Source: Amia ocellicauda (Eukaryota; Chordata; Actinopteri; Amiiformes; Amiidae). From it: a stretch of DNA of 64,000 bases. The DNA lies in contig NC_089864.1 of assembly GCF_036373705.1 (NCBI RefSeq), positions 15,300,501 to 15,364,500 of the forward strand, read 5' to 3'. Below are positions 11,700 to 27,400 of this stretch, piece after piece. Numbering within the stretch: position 1 is the stretch's first letter; every line of letters begins with the position of its first letter. The notes under the pieces were generated by a model. That model was not told where the DNA came from. It did no database searches and saw only the letters and a program-made list of their open reading frames with translations. Both the position numbers and the translations under genes were made by a program.

Positions 11700-13034
11700 A
11701 CTATGATGAGCTGGATGAGTTGGAATCTCTGGGACTGCTCTCACCTGGTTCTCCTCCTACCTCAGTGATCGGTCCTACCAAGTGACATGGCAAGGTTCCT
11801 CATCCACCCCCAACCTCTCCTCACAGGTGTTCCCCAAGGCTCTGTCCTGGGCCCGCTCCTGTTCTGTCTCTACACTCGCTCCCTGGGCTCCCTCATCGCT
11901 TCCCATGGTTTCTCCTACCACTTCTATGCTGATGATGCCCAGATCTTCCTGTCTTTTCCCTCTTCTGACCCTCTCATCCCCTCTCGCATCTCTTCCTGCT
12001 TGTCTGCTATTTCTGCCTGGATGCACTCGCACCACCTCAAGCTCAACCTCTCCAAATCAGATCTCCTGTTTTTCCCTGACTTTTCCTCACCTTCTGCTGA
12101 CCTCCCCATCTCGATCCCCTTGGAATCCACCACACTCTCTCCTTCTTCTTCCGCTAAAAATCTAGGAGTCACCCTCGATCCTGCGCTCTTCCTGAGCAAC
12201 ATATGCCGGATCCGTCCCTTCCTCACCGACTACTCGACTCAGCTACTCGTCCAGTCCCTGGTCCTCTCCCGCCTGGACTACTGCAACTCCCTCCTGGGCG
12301 GCCTGCCTACATCTACTAACCGCCGCTCCAGCTCATCCAGAACTCTGCGGCTCGTCTGATATTCTCTCTGCCACGATTCGTACACGCTACTCCACTGCTC
12401 CGCTCCCTCCACTGGCTCCCGATACCGGCACGCATTCAGTTCAAGACTTTGACCCTCACCTACCGCTGTCTCGACCACACTGCACCAAGCTACCTTCAGT
12501 CACTCGTCTCTCCATACATCCCCTCCAGACCACTGCGCTCCTCCAGTGCCAGAAGACTAACTCTACCTCCTCTCCACTCTCCTTCCTCCGCTGCTTCTCA
12601 TCCCTGACCCCTAAATGGTAGAACGACCTGCCCACCGATGTCAAAACAGCAGAGTCCTTGACCTCATTCCGGCGCTTACTCAAGACGCATCTTTTCCGAC
12701 AGTACTTGTAATATTAGTCCTCTATCCCTGCTAGATAGCACTTCACAGTTCTTATTATGCTTCTCGCGTTCTTGATTGTTTACCTCCTTGCTCCCTTTCC
12801 CGTAGCCTTGACTGTGACCCTACATCTTGACAGCTTTCCTACCGTCTAGGATGTAGGACCTCACTTACTGTACTTGTGTAAATTGTAAATTGGAATTTGT
12901 AAAATGTATTATTTTGAATTGCTGTTTTAGCTAAATTGAATTTGTAATGATTGATGCCTTGTACTTCTCTGTATTTTTGCACTTTGTTTTGCACTTATGT
13001 TGTAAGTTGCCCTGGATAAGGGCGTCTGGCAAGA

Positions 13035-13091
<57 letters not shown>
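11700..13091 (+). mobile_element. L2-like LINE, 3' part of ORF2 and tail
   Basis: The plus-strand frame carries [13 protein letters not shown] and [12 protein letters not shown], the reverse transcriptase B and C boxes with catalytic YADD. These are followed by [10 protein letters not shown] and [13 protein letters not shown], all typical of fish L2-type LINEs. A frameshift lies near 11830 and further ones after 12350. The 3' end has the L2-type tail (CCCTGGATAAGGGCGTCTG) followed directly by an (AAT)n repeat at 13036-13091. The 5' part of the element is missing. Confidence 0.85.
13036..13091. repeat. (AAT)n tail of the L2-like LINE
   Basis: Trinucleotide repeat immediately after the conserved 3' end of the LINE, which is its normal terminus. 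Confidence 0.9.
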
Positions 13092-13093
<2 letters not shown>

Positions 13094-14059
13094 CCTGGTC
13101 ATTATAAATGTTCTCGGTTCAGTAGTTAACCAATTATCTCCTTCTACTCAATGTTCCATTTATATGGTGAACTTATTGGTAGAAATTAATACAATAAATA
13201 AAATTAATTAAATTAAATTAAATTAAATTAAATTAATTAATGAAATAAATGGCCATAGACATTTTCAAATATTTGAGACAATATATTCTGGACTGTTGCT
13301 TTAAGCTTGGTAATATAAATATACTGCATAGTTTATTTATTAACTCTCCTCTACGAAGGGAAACGAAACATCCTGAGTACTTTATCATGATTTGTGGCAT
13401 ATATTCAGGTGGGTTTTAACAAAATGCTCCTTGAGATTTTGTCATCTGTCTCACTTGGCAAACCTCATTAATTTTCATCTCTCTTTCTCCATCAATACAT
13501 GCTCACACCTTGGCAGTCGCAACAAATTTGCTTTATGCTAATTTAAAGAAATTACTCAAGCACAACTATGATGTCTCTGCTGCTCTGATACCTGCTTGAC
13601 GTGTATCCAATATCGTTCCCCACAAATACTCTATTGCTGGCAGTTGCTTTTAGTTTTATTGCTACATTGTGATCATAAGCCATATCATATCATTAACTTA
13701 ATTACATCTCAGTGTTAGAGCAATACCAACAAAACTTACTGATACTAATACACTGACCAAAAAATTAATGTACACTTTGATAGATTCACATTTTTTCGTA
13801 TTTTAAAACAAAATGTGAAACTCTGAATTTATTAAAAAAATAATGAAACCTTTCACTGGATTAAATAAATAAATAAAAATGTCTGTGCTATGATTCTTTC
13901 ACAGATGCTAATCTGCTAATGCTTTTCAGCTCCTATTTTTTAAGTCAACTTTGAAGCTGTTTTTAGGGGGCAAAATGGGTTTAGGGGACAAAAAGGGCCT
14001 CATCTTGTTTTGAGATGTGACAAAGCGAATATATTTTAAATATTTTATTACTGTATAAG
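13092..14059. other. AT-rich intergenic sequence
   Basis: Holds a short (AATTA)n-like run at about 13196-13240. I see no exon or RNA gene. Confidence 0.4.
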
Positions 14060-14756
14060 TGTCACGATATGTTCCTTATCACCTTGGTTTTCATTTATTT
14101 TACTTTGTTCACGTGTGTTTTAATTTCACTGATTGTTTTATTGATTGATTATTCATGTTTCTTTTTAAACTTATGCACAAGGTTTTTTTTTGCACCTAAT
14201 GCGGCACACCTGCCTAATTAAGCAGGCAGCCTATCCCCAACCCATGGCCCTGCTGCCACCATAGGCTCCCACTCATGACTGATTACACTCCTAGCTATTT
14301 GAGACTGCCCTTGGACTAAGGCAGGACAGGAAAAAGACACACAGGACATGATAAGAGTGCGGGAGCTGCACCAGGACGAGGTTTCCGCGGTGGAAGGCGA
14401 TCAGGAGACTGGACTCGGGCAGCTGGGAGGAGAGACGTGTAGCGTACTCTGGGTGCCCCCAAACCCCTCCCCTGATTTCTGATTTAGTTTTAGACTTTTA
14501 ATAGGTTTTAGTTTAGAAATTGTACTTTTTAGAGTTTTAGAGTTTATCACCCAGAGCATTAAAGGTGATTTTAGCAGTTTATAGTTTTAGAATATTTAAT
14601 CCCCAACCCCCCTCTTTATTTGTATAAATTGACAGCAGACTTCATGCCCTGCTAATTAGATCTGTTGCTGAACTGTAACTTATCAATAAATATCTGCTTA
14701 TATTGGAGTGTCCGAAGGGCATCTGATGCCTGCCGTGCACGGGGAAAAGTGTGACA
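14060..14756 (+). repeat. Possible solo LTR
   Basis: The block starts TGTCACGATA and ends AGTGTGACA (inverted TGTCA/TGACA). It has an AATAAA signal near 14685 followed by a TG-rich stretch, as in an LTR R/U5 junction. No internal retroviral-type coding sequence adjoins it and I could not find a clear target duplication, so the ends are approximate. Confidence 0.45.
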
Positions 14757-15743
14757 GTGGGGTTCCCCTCCTCACTACAAATAAATTTGGGGTGGCGTGG
14801 TCTGATTTGGTCCAGTGTGCATATTCACCCATGCCACTGTGACATAAAGAGCTAATAAAAAATGACTACTTTGTGGTATGATGTAATTGGTTGTAAACTT
14901 TCAAAGGATAGTAAGTAGAAAAGGTATTTAAACATTTATTTCAAATAACTGAAAAACAATGCGACAACCCTGAAAATAGCTTTGCCATTGTGTTTTCCAA
15001 GAGCATGCATGCTTTTTGTGTGTAATAGAACTTTTGAAAGGGGAAAAGGGCTTCTTGTAAAGGTTTCTAAAGTATAAATAGAGCATCTAAAGGCTTTCGT
15101 GGCTGTACCCGTCTGTTTAGTTCACTCTGACCTACTTTAGTCAACAGCACTAAGACACATTTTTGTCACCCCAAATAACACAATCTGCTGTAATATTCTA
15201 TGCCAGATATTAAACGACTATTAAAGTGGAATTCAGATTTAGATTAAATCTGACCTATTGCTCAATGCTTGAGCAACATATCCCACTGGGAAGTAATATG
15301 ATGCATTTTCCAGCAATACACCTTCCATCTCTTTCTGCTGTACTTTGTATAGTGCTCAAAATATTTAAACAATGGCTGCTGAAATATTAGTAAGCGAGTG
15401 ATTAGAGTGAAGAAGAATGAAAAACATCCTGTGGCTTGTCCTCCTCTAAAGTTTAATCTGAGCAAACTGCATATCTATCTGGAATCATGTACCAAAAACA
15501 TCTGCTTACAATTTATTCAGAAGGTTGTTGCTGTGGCCTGAGTGGCCGTTGCAAACTCTTTGGATGGCTGCTGATGTGTAGGGTGACATTTTTTCACACA
15601 ACACAGTGTTGAAGGCAGTGACTGACATTGGTCTCTGTGGTTCATCACTTCTATGTCAAGCCACGGCTGTTCTGAGGGATTGAGTTCAGGAAAATTCAAT
15701 GTTTTCAGCGTTAATTTCCGTGCACCACTGTATTACACTCCAA

Positions 15744-15750
<7 letters not shown>

Positions 15751-15804
<54 letters not shown>
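15751..15804. repeat. (TC)n microsatellite
   Basis: About 27 uninterrupted TC units. Confidence 0.95.
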
Positions 15805-15808
<4 letters not shown>

Positions 15809-16340
15809 ATTAATGGCAAAACATCATTATACCAAGTATCAAAAGATGTACTGTTGGTCATGTTGCCCTTAATGTGCTGAAATCCTCAATATAGCAAATG
15901 ACTTTTGATATAATTCACTAGCATTATTTTTGGTATTAGTGTAAATTTTACAGGAGGCGACTGGGTGGGTTCTCCAACCTGTGATAGGTCTCACAGGGAG
16001 GGAAAACATGGTTATTGGTGATGCACCTAGGTGATCCAACACTAAACACATAAGACCTTACAGCCAGAGAAGACACTTTAATCTCAGCTGTAACAAAAGA
16101 CTGTTTTCTTTTCTTTGCTTGTTTTGGGGAAAAATAGAAGTGCACGGGATCCTAAACTCTACAATCCACAAAGTGAGAGAAACAGAAAAGAAAACTTAGA
16201 TCCAACCATATAAAAAACGGAAAAAACAGAATACATAAAACACAGGGAAAATGTAATTAAATGGAGAATTGAGAAATCTATAAACTATTAAATGAATGTG
16301 AGAACAAAATTGTATTCTGTTATTAAAAATATTACATTTA

Positions 16341-16571
16341 CAATGGCCTTGAGATTTATTCATACCCCTGAATGAATAGGAACAAAAAAACATAATATAA
16401 AAATTAAAAAGTACATATTGGATAATGTGTTCTGTTGAAAAAAAATGTATTGTAATCTTATTAGTATTACACAGAGCAAAGTCATATTTGTCTTGAAAAA
16501 TAAATGTAGTTATGATGTTGTTTTGTGTTCTTATTTATTTGAGGGGTATGAAAATATCTGGAGGGCACTGC
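16341..16571. mobile_element. Tc1-type MITE
   Basis: The left end reads into TTCATACCCCTGAATGAATA and the right end is its imperfect reverse complement (GGGGTATGAAAATATC then GGGCACTG). The interior is AT-rich and non-coding. This is the structure of a decayed non-autonomous Tc1-like element. Confidence 0.5.
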
Positions 16572-17740
16572 ATATGGTTATTAATCTTAGCTTTAAAGAT
16601 CTAATATTTTTAAATTAATATTAATATTCCTCTTGAAGATATAATTGACTTTGAATGGATCTGCAACATCTGAAATCTGTGAGGTTTATGACACCTTTTA
16701 TATTTTTAGAATATAGATTAATTATCAGCCCAGCAAACAAAGCATATCCTTGAACTGAAGTTAACTCGACTGTCCTTCATTACACGTGATGAATGCACAT
16801 TTATTTTAAGAAAGAACACAGATTACATGCATCTATATTTCATTAGATTAAGAATGAATGATCCACTTAAAATTCAATATTTGTATTACTGTGTGCATGT
16901 CTTTCCTTAATGCACTGAATTCCCTCTGTGAATAGATTAAAATCAATAAATACCTTTTTGTATTGTAATGTACACCAAATGCCAGCTGGGCCCTTGTGGT
17001 TTCTTGTGTTTCCTTCTGAGATTTAAGATAATAAGTTAATAACAAAGCCCCCATAAAGTTAGGCCTGATTCATCTTAAAAAAATTCTGATCAATAAAAAC
17101 ATCTTTCCACCCCTAACCTACACAACTTGAATTATCTTCCTGAAAGACTCACAGAAAATCAAAATAACAGATTCATAGTAAGTCTGAGCTGCAAATAAAA
17201 GAACTGGCTGTCAATTAATATAATCTAGGGGTCTGCTGAGTAAAGTTCATTGTAGGGGGTTGCAATTTGGAAATTATACCCAGTGTCTCTGAGATTGTAG
17301 TGAACTCTCGAGGGTTCCTCAGTTACATTCTCAGAAATCTAGGCCTTGCACCGATAGTTCATGCTTTGCAATATATATATATATATTCAGGAACAAGAGG
17401 CGACTGTCAAATTTCTATTCAGCTGCAGGATGTAAGCAGCATTTGAAGACTGGGTTGGATTTATTAGGAAACCAAAATCTCAGGTGACCAAACAGGATGA
17501 AGGCAAAGCTACTTATCTCACCATGAATATACTGAGTAACTAACATGTAGATCATTACATTATGAAAAAACAACTGAATGGATTTTGTTTTTTTAACAAC
17601 TATTTCATAATCATGCTTTTCCAAGTAAAGCTGTTATCTCTCCCTAATCAGAATACAATGTCACTGAGGAGCTTGTGCTGAAACATAACCAAAGGCTGAA
17701 TTAGAACTGCAATTTAATTTAAATCTTAGATTAATAAACA

Positions 17741-17850
17741 GTGGCTCTCAAAAGTATTCATACTTCTTGGACTTTTGCACATTTCATTGTGAATCAGAAT
17801 GGATTGAATCAAAAGTTCAAGGATGGTCATGGTAGCCTTTGGAAAGTCTG
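17741..17850 (+). mobile_element. Fragment of a Tc1-like terminal repeat
   Basis: The sequence CAGTGGCTCTCAAAAGTATT followed by CATACTTCTTGGACTTTTGC is of the kind that ends many fish Tc1 elements. No transposase or opposite end is found nearby. Confidence 0.5.
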
Positions 17851-20152
17851 GTAAACTTTGCATTTCTGAAGCCAATTCCTTTCCATCCAGGAACCGGTGT
17901 TTCCACTGGCTAAGTGTCCGGACGCGTCCGTGTGTTGTGTCTCAGTCATGGCGTTTATGGACGCATTTATTAAACCAGTCCTTGATGTTTTAGAGGGAAA
18001 CCCAGATCTGCTGTATTTATTTATTCATTCATTTATCTTGTAAATGGACACACGTTAAATGAATCATGTTCCTTCACACTGACTGTCTGTGCCAGCTGTC
18101 ATACAATATTAATACCATCGGCTGCTGATGCGATTATTATCCTTCAGTTTATTTTTACTAGTCAGGCGCTGCACCGGTCCTGTGAAATCACAGTGTTTAA
18201 TACACTGATATTAACTGTATCAGTCATTGTTTCTGTACGTGGATTTCACTCCATGCTGCTAATAAAACTGTAATTTCTTCGTGATCGCACACGGCACTTG
18301 AGATTATATCTTCCGATACAATGTATCTGATCTCCTCCCTGTCTGTCTACAAGTCAAGCGCACATCTTGGCTTTCAAAAGCGGAGATATTTCCTCAGGGC
18401 ATGACGTGAAAATATCCATAAAAACATACTACTTCTGTCTATTTTCTTCCTCATCTTTCTTCTTCTTTCTATATTGTGCCCCCGATCTTCTCATGAGAGT
18501 AGCAGTCAGAGGGCAGTCAGGACTTGTTCACTGGATAAAACTGCGCACCCTCGACTGCACCCCACAGCTGCCCGCCTCCCTCACACCATCTCTCCAGTCT
18601 TTCTACGATGAATTCCACTGTCGACCACCGTTCACAATTCTTGATTTCAATACATTATTTAAAAAAAATTCAGATGCCCTTACCCAGGTGAAGGTAGACA
18701 GCATAAGAAAAAGAAAACATTTCAGTTGCCAAAGACTGAGATCATCATTTCTGTCAAGATGTCCATGATATAGAAACGCAGCGATAGAATGCAATTTCCT
18801 CCCGGGGTGAGTAGGAAGACCCTTGTGGCCATTTCTTGAGGTCAGAAGTGATGCAATTCAGCACTTTACAGCCCTGTGTTTTCCTCACAGAACGAGTATT
18901 CATCTGAAATATATGATCAGAAAGCGAGAAACATGACACCGCCCAAACAACAGCGCTTTCCTCTCCCTCGGGCATGCACCATAACAGTGTGTCTCTGTCG
19001 CTGCAGAGAGATCGCGTTTCCTTTCTAACAAGACAGCCTTTATATGAATTTAAGTGCACATGAAGATCAGCACAATTAGTAATGAACAGACATCATAATA
19101 AAGGGCATTTATTATACACAGAAGATTTCCTGATACGTAAGCAGGAAATTAACTTCCACCACTTCAATATAGGGCATTGGTTACAAGCGAGAGTGACCCT
19201 AAACCCCCAAAGCATTGACACCCCTTTATTCAATAAGGAGGGGAACCTCAAACCTCACCCTACAACTCTTGGCACGGTCACTGGAGCACCCACAGGACAC
19301 AGATGTGAAACAAGTTACATTCTCTCTCTTTACAATTCAGTAAATCACAGCACAGAGTCTACAAACACGATGTAGTGCAGGGCATGAAGTTTTACTGTCA
19401 CAATCCTGATACACGGGAGAAACTATACTAAAACAGCAACAGCAAAGCCTTTCAAACCCTAAACTGATGCTAAAGCAATGTAACACAACAAGAAGGAAGC
19501 TAACCCTAAAACCTTGCAAAACTCACAATTGTCTCATTACAGAGCGTCTCTGCAGCTCGGGTGGGCAATTGCCTCTAACAATAGATCTGTAAATACAATT
19601 CAGTGATTGGTAAAGCTGGTAAAAAAAAAATGAACTGCAGTTATCACACATTTAGAGAAGTAATGTTTGACATTTAATTGTTACTTTTATAACAAAGCAG
19701 TATACGTAGCAAATCACTCATCACAATAGGAATAGAATATTACATTTCTTAGAAAATAGTATCTGAAAATTCTGCGCATTTTGATAATGGAGAGGTTTAG
19801 TTTGTGTTCCACTTGTGAAATCACTGGCAAAAACACTTCCTGATTGCAATTTCTTGGCAGCGCAGCAAAAAAACATTTTTCAAATGCAATTTTCTTACAT
19901 TCGCAGAGCAAAACCATACAGTGAGGGAAAAAAGTATTTGATCCCCTGCTGATTTTGTACGTTTGCCCACTGACAAAGAAATGATCAGTCTATAATTTTA
20001 ATGGTAGGTGTATTTTAACAGTGAGAGACAGAATAACAACAACAAAATCCGCAAAAACGCATTTCAAAAAAGTTATAAATTGATGTGCATGTTAATGAGG
20101 GAAATAAGTATTTGATCCCCTGTCAATCAGCAAGATTTCTGGCTCCCAGGTT

Positions 20153-21299
<1,147 letters not shown>

Positions 21300-21333
21300 G
21301 TCGAAGGGGTCAAATACTTATTTCCCTCATTAA

Positions 21334-22020
<687 letters not shown>

Positions 22021-22329
22021 GTCGAAGGGGTCAAATACTTATTTCCCTCATTAACATGCAAATCAATTTATAATGTTTTTGAAATGCGTTTTTCTGGATG
22101 TTTTTGTTGTTATTCTGTCTCTCACTGTTAAAATACACCTACCATTACAATTATAGACTGATAATTTCTTCGTCAGTGGGCAAACGTGCAGAATCAGCAG
22201 GGGATCAAATACTTTTTTCCCTCGATGTATTTAAATGACTCAACACTTCTGTATTACAGTACAGCTGTATTCAGGTGGGTACAAGCGGGCAGGCGCAGGT
22301 TCTAAAGTTCTTTACTTAATAAAGTTCTT

Positions 22330-22974
22330 TAAAATAATTCTTTGTATGGCTAAGTCTCCTTTTACCAGTTATATTATTATTTCAGTGGCCTTGGCCAAAG
22401 GTTGCAGCACTGGAATCAGCTGTTCCAGCAGCTCCCACTGTGATACTCTCATGGGGAGTGACTTTTGGACGGCTGGTTTGGTGACTGTTTCATCTGCGAG
22501 CACAGATTGTACTGCGATCTCCTTGACAATATTGTAATGCTGGCTGTCGTACTGGTGTTTGATAGTGTTCCACAGTGTGTTGTAAGATTGGACATCGTAG
22601 CCAGGTTAAACAAAGTACAGTATTTCTCTAAAACCTCCGTCCACTGCAGCTAAAGGTCAAATGTCTTTAACAATTAAATTCACCAGCAAATTGGTGATTT
22701 GCTGCCGTCTTTTCTCTGTCACAGCAGGACGTTTGGTGAAGTCGGTAATTGACTGCTGTCGAGATGATTTGCATTGTTCCTCACCTAGCGTTAGCGGATG
22801 CCTTTTCAGATGAGTGTGAATTGCACTTGTACTTTTTTTGTACTTCAGGACGGACTTGCATATTTTGCATATAAGAGTACATCAAGTATATTTCCACATA
22901 CTTGATGTACCACTGCTGCTTTGCTGCAATGACCCACCGGGCTCCTCACCTGTTGTCTTCTGCAAGGCGGCCAT
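22330..22974 (-). pseudogene. hAT (ZBED-type) transposase remnant
   Basis: On the minus strand an ATG at 22974 begins a short leader. It is followed by a BED zinc finger (CKICKSVLKYKK then IHTHLKRHP, a C-x2-C...H-x-H pattern). Next comes a segment with KRRQQITNLL and, after a stop, GGFREILYFV. Further on is QWELLEQLIPVLQPLAKAT, the usual hAT sequence after the catalytic Asp region. The catalytic region itself (DLWTS-type motif) has been deleted and several stops interrupt the frame. Non-functional. Confidence 0.7.
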
Positions 22975-23085
22975 GTTGTTAGTGTCAAAATTGCATGATT
23001 AACAACTAGTCAATGTCAAGCTTAAAGTGTCATGGCAGAGCATTAAAGTTGTCAAAGTCAACTAGTCTGTGCAACCCCTACTATG

Positions 23086-23530
23086 TACTCTACATGGCTA
23101 AAAATATGTGGATACCCCTTCTAATTAGTGGATTCAGCTATCTCAGTCACACCCAAGATCACCATGCGCAATGCCAAGCATTGGCTGGAGTGGTGTAAAG
23201 CTCGCTGCCATAAGACTCTGGAGCCGTGGAAACACATTCTCTGGAGTGATGAATCACACGCCACCAGCTGGCAGTCCGACATACGAATCTGAACGCTACC
23301 TGCCCCAATGCATAGTCCCAACTGTACAGTGTGGTGGAGGAGGAATAATGGTCTGGGGCTGTTTTTCATGGTTCAGGCTCGGACCCTTATTTCCACTGAA
23401 GGGAAATCTTAACGCTACAGCATACATCAACATTCTGGATGATTTTGCGTTTCCAACTGTGTGGCAACAGTTTGGAGATGGTCCTTCTTGTCTCTTGTTC
23501 TCCAGTTCATCAGATCCAAAGTCTTGTTAA
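23086..23530 (+). pseudogene. Remnant of a third Tc1-like family
   Basis: It begins near the terminal repeat motif (ACATGGCTAAAAATATGTGG). It encodes shifted pieces of a transposase: LWSDES-like codons near 23237, then [16 protein letters not shown] and [13 protein letters not shown]. The N-terminal domains and the last catalytic region are missing. A related copy lies reversed at 47602-48081. Confidence 0.75.
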
Positions 23531-24425
23531 CCTCCCACTGGCATTACTCAGCATTTCTAACTTTGTTAACTGTCTATCCAAGTTTCTGTCCTTTGCTTGT
23601 TTTTAGTTTTACATTAATTAGTGTTTAGTAAATGAGGTGTTTCTCAACATTTAAATGGTTTGTTGTAATCACTGATACTATTTACATTAGTAAAGTTTCT
23701 GTATTGCAGTTGCATTGTATAGTTTGTAAACAAGTGTGATTTTGTGCAGCTGTTCTTTGTTTTGGGACTGTCTTGCATGATTATTCTCTGGGACCTTGAT
23801 CTGTTGTCTTTTTCCAATTTAAATTTCTAACTGAATTTGTACTAATGGAAGGCTTCTCTTGGTGCGGCTTTTGTGGGAACGCTAAATTCATTTTGTTCTC
23901 ATAACAAGGTGGTGTACTTTTGCACTATTTTAGTGGGTGTAAACATCTAGACTAGACTTGCAATAACAATTACTGTACATTAATCTTAATCTCCCCTACA
24001 GGGTAATGTAAAAAAAATATTTTTTTCATGTCCATTAATTTCTGCTATGACACCCAGAAAAGCATGAAATGACATTTTAGTTTGTGATTTATAAAAGCAA
24101 CCCTCTTCATCCCTTGTAACGGTGTAGGATAACAAATATAGGAATACAGGACGTCTTAACAGATGAGAAACATCTCCGTTTAGCAACAGTTGTGAGAACA
24201 ACAACGGAGACTGTTTCTGCCACTATCGCGCTTTGAAAAACACCCACGCAATGCAGAATAACTACCCCAAAATGTAGGCACCCGTCCAGAGCTTCAGGAA
24301 TCCGTGCGGTTTCCCGTCAGCAGCGCCTCTATGGGAATGACTTTTCCATATGAACAGCTGCAGCTGCGCCCGGAGCATCACACACCCAGAGACTCTGTGC
24401 TCAGAGAAGCCTTTAACATCCAGCA
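23531..24425 (+). promoter_or_regulatory. 5' flank of tetraspanin A
   Basis: The last 180 bases before the start codon are more GC-rich and show no obvious TATA box. A GAACAGCTGCAG block (an E-box CAGCTG) near 24352 is shared with the 5' flanks of B and C, as is the TTTAACATCCAGCA directly before the ATG. The outer part (23531-24200) is AT-rich and featureless. Only the shared blocks are seen; a regulatory role is inferred. Confidence 0.45.
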
Positions 24426-27400
24426 ATGGCGAAGGTTAATAAGATGTGTGTGAAAACTGTAGCCATCGCCTTCAACGTCCTGTTTGGGGTAAGTTAGCCT
24501 GGTTTCAATAGACACTATCCGCCTGCATCAGTATAATGGATTATTTCTGCAAAGGCGCTTTTCTTCGGACAGAAGTGGCATCTGATGGGCAGAAATCACA
24601 GCACAGAGTTGTCTACAGTACTGGATGTGTAGAAGTGATTCGTATAGTGTATGCAAAACAATTGCCAATTATATGTGTTTCTACGGTTCTTCTATTCTGT
24701 TGTGTTAACGTACCAGGAGATGCATGGCGTTGCTGGTAACTTTTAACAAACAAACAAACAAACACACCAATATCTCAAATGTGTTCGTCTGTGGTTAAAC
24801 TGAAGAAAATAATGCAAATAGTTGTGTTGACCTTTTCAGAGAGTCTCTGAAATACAAAAATTAAAAACGTACTACATTTATAACTAAGAGGTGTGTGTGT
24901 TGTGTAACTGTGTAGATTAAGGACATGTGTATTTTTAGGGTGTCAATGTGTAATCACAGTTCTGTTCTCTGGACAAAATAATCCCGTGACAAGGAAGTCG
25001 TCGATTAGCCGTTTATCCTGTGTAATTACTTTGGAAGCAGTATGCATTTAAAACAAGTTCAATCACTTGCCTTTGTATAGGACACAATTGTAAAGTTATT
25101 CATTGTAAAGTGAGGTTACATGTATGTTCTAATGTACATACATGTGCGGTGATTATGACGTTCATTTTATATTAGCTTGAACGACATGCAGATCACATTG
25201 GATCACATCTGCTAAATGACTCCAACCTCAATAGCCCAAATACACAGAATAGACAACTATGGGGCGCCAAAAGTCAAACAGCGCACGCTTTTTTTTCGAG
25301 TGTCTTTTTTCACACATTTAACTTAAACCTTGTGGGGTTTTTTTTCCCACATTTAGTAAATACTTAAGCTGTTTTTCCCACATTTCTAAAGATTTCGTTT
25401 TTTAAATTAAATACTTAAATAAATGCTTCATCTCCGTTTCTGAAAAATAAATATTTATAGTTTGATTAAATATTTAACTAAATCCTCAATCTCTGAGTCA
25501 CAAAATAAATATATAGTTTTTAAATAAAATTGTAGTCTTAATATATATGTTAAATATAAATATACATGTTAAATGTAAAAAGTGAAATGTAAATATAAAT
25601 GTTAAAAGTGCAGTTTGCAAAATAAATATGTCGCTAACATGCAAATCTAGCGCGATCCCTTAAATGGCGGTAGTGCAGTGCAGTGACAGCGAGTGCGTAA
25701 TGTGCGGTGTTATTAGGAAACAGATCCTGTCCGCACACTGCACTGAAAGGAAACACAGTCAGACATTTATTTCTGTGTGGAATCAGGTCTTAAAGGCTCA
25801 AGAGAAAAAAGCAGCAAACGTTTCAGCTTCATCAGTGCTTAGGAAGCAGATATGTTATGAAATTAACTCTGGGGAAATGAAAAACATGTTGAAACTTCAT
25901 AAATGCATATCTTAGGAGGCACTCCAGATTAAACTGTCTGAATCTCACCATCTTTCATATATTTTATACACGAGTACACGAGTAATGCATCTGGTTACAG
26001 GCCTGGGAAGTTTCTATATTTCTTGTAAAAATCTTGGAAGCAATCCAGCTCAAGAATATACGTAATGGTTCACGGCATCAATGGGACTGAAGGTCAGACA
26101 CATGTTTTTATTTTGTTTCATTCTCTGCATAACAAATACGTTATAGACAGAACTTTTCTTAAAATTATACTTTTATTTAAAGAGAGACTTTAAGTTTGAA
26201 ATCATTCTATATTGATGTTAGACACATAATGTTTTAAAAATTCTATTGATACATATGCATTAATCATGAGTGCACCTGTTCACATGAATTAGACTAACAG
26301 ACCAGGTACTTTCTGAACTATACAGTAAAGAGTTATTTATTTTTATTTTTTATATATATGATTACAATCTACATTGCTGTTTCACTGACAAGTATATACA
26401 GACACTCAAATTAATTAAGCAGATGTCTCATTGTGAAGGAACACTCCTTTATTCTAGAAGTGTAGATAATAATGGTAATATGAATCAATAATTGTTTGAT
26501 TTGGTCTAGCACCCTTTGCAAGGTTTCCATCTGCTTCACAGATTTAAAGAACAACATAGGATGGTGATTAATACAAAATGTAAACTAAACCATTAGACAC
26601 CGAGTAGAAAAAGACTAAAATGTATAGGAGAATATGGAGAGAAAATGAAAGCATGTATGTTTAGTGTAATGCATCTCTGTCTGCTCCTATTTCCAGGTTC
26701 TGGGGTGCTTGCTGCTTGGAGTTGCACTGTATGCAATGACCATCTACGATGAGGTTGATGAGGTAAAATGAAAGTATAGAAATCATTTTCTCATTGAGAT
26801 TCAGTTCATTACAGAATAATGCTATTTTCATTCTGGTTGGGTTTATTTAAGGATTTATTTATTCTTAGGATTTTATGATTAAGGAAGCTAAATATTATCA
26901 GTTGAGATCTACATGCCAGTTTAGCTCCAGATAAGCTAGGTCTTAACAGCTGAGCAGACACCAGACTGTGCAGTCCTGACCTCGGTGGGAAGGTCATTCC
27001 ACCACTCAGGGGCCAGGGATGAAAAGGAACGGCTCTGGAGGAAGGGAAGTGGAGAGGAGGCAATGTTAGTCTTCTGGCGCAGGAAGCCAGGAAGAGATGT
27101 GAAAGGTGAAGTCAGAAAAGGGAAAAGATCATCTGCATAGAAGTGGTAGGAGAACTCATGGGTTGTAATGGGCCCATGGGTCCAGAGAATGAGTAGTGAG
27201 AGAACAGGAGAGCACCCAGGACAGTTCCTTGGGGCACACCTGTTAAGACGTTGAAGTGCGGAAGAAGATTCATGCCATGACTGGAGTGAGAATGGAGTGA
27301 TCAACATTGTCAAAAACTGCAGATAAATTGAGTAGGATTAGGACAAAAGAGAGGGGGCAGCATGAAACAAATAGGAGCAGTTTCAGTGGAGTGAGTTTTA

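Larger units (their letters stand above)
14757..19916. other. Intergenic sequence with small repeats
   Basis: No gene recognised in about 5 kb. It contains a (TC)n tract (15751-15804), a Tc1-type MITE (16341-16571), a short (AT)n (17371-17386) and a Tc1-end fragment (17741-17850). A more GC-rich patch at 17900-18000 and 18350-18600 has short open frames without recognisable domains. Confidence 0.4.

Noticed and set aside
10699-11785. Several GC-rich plus-strand frames
   Set aside because: They are antisense to the DIRS gag and RNase H pieces.
15653-15880. Frame with a long Ser-Leu repeat
   Set aside because: It is translation of the (TC)n microsatellite.
18367-18768. 133-codon frame on the plus strand
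   Set aside because: Low-complexity start, no domain, no splice context; most likely chance.
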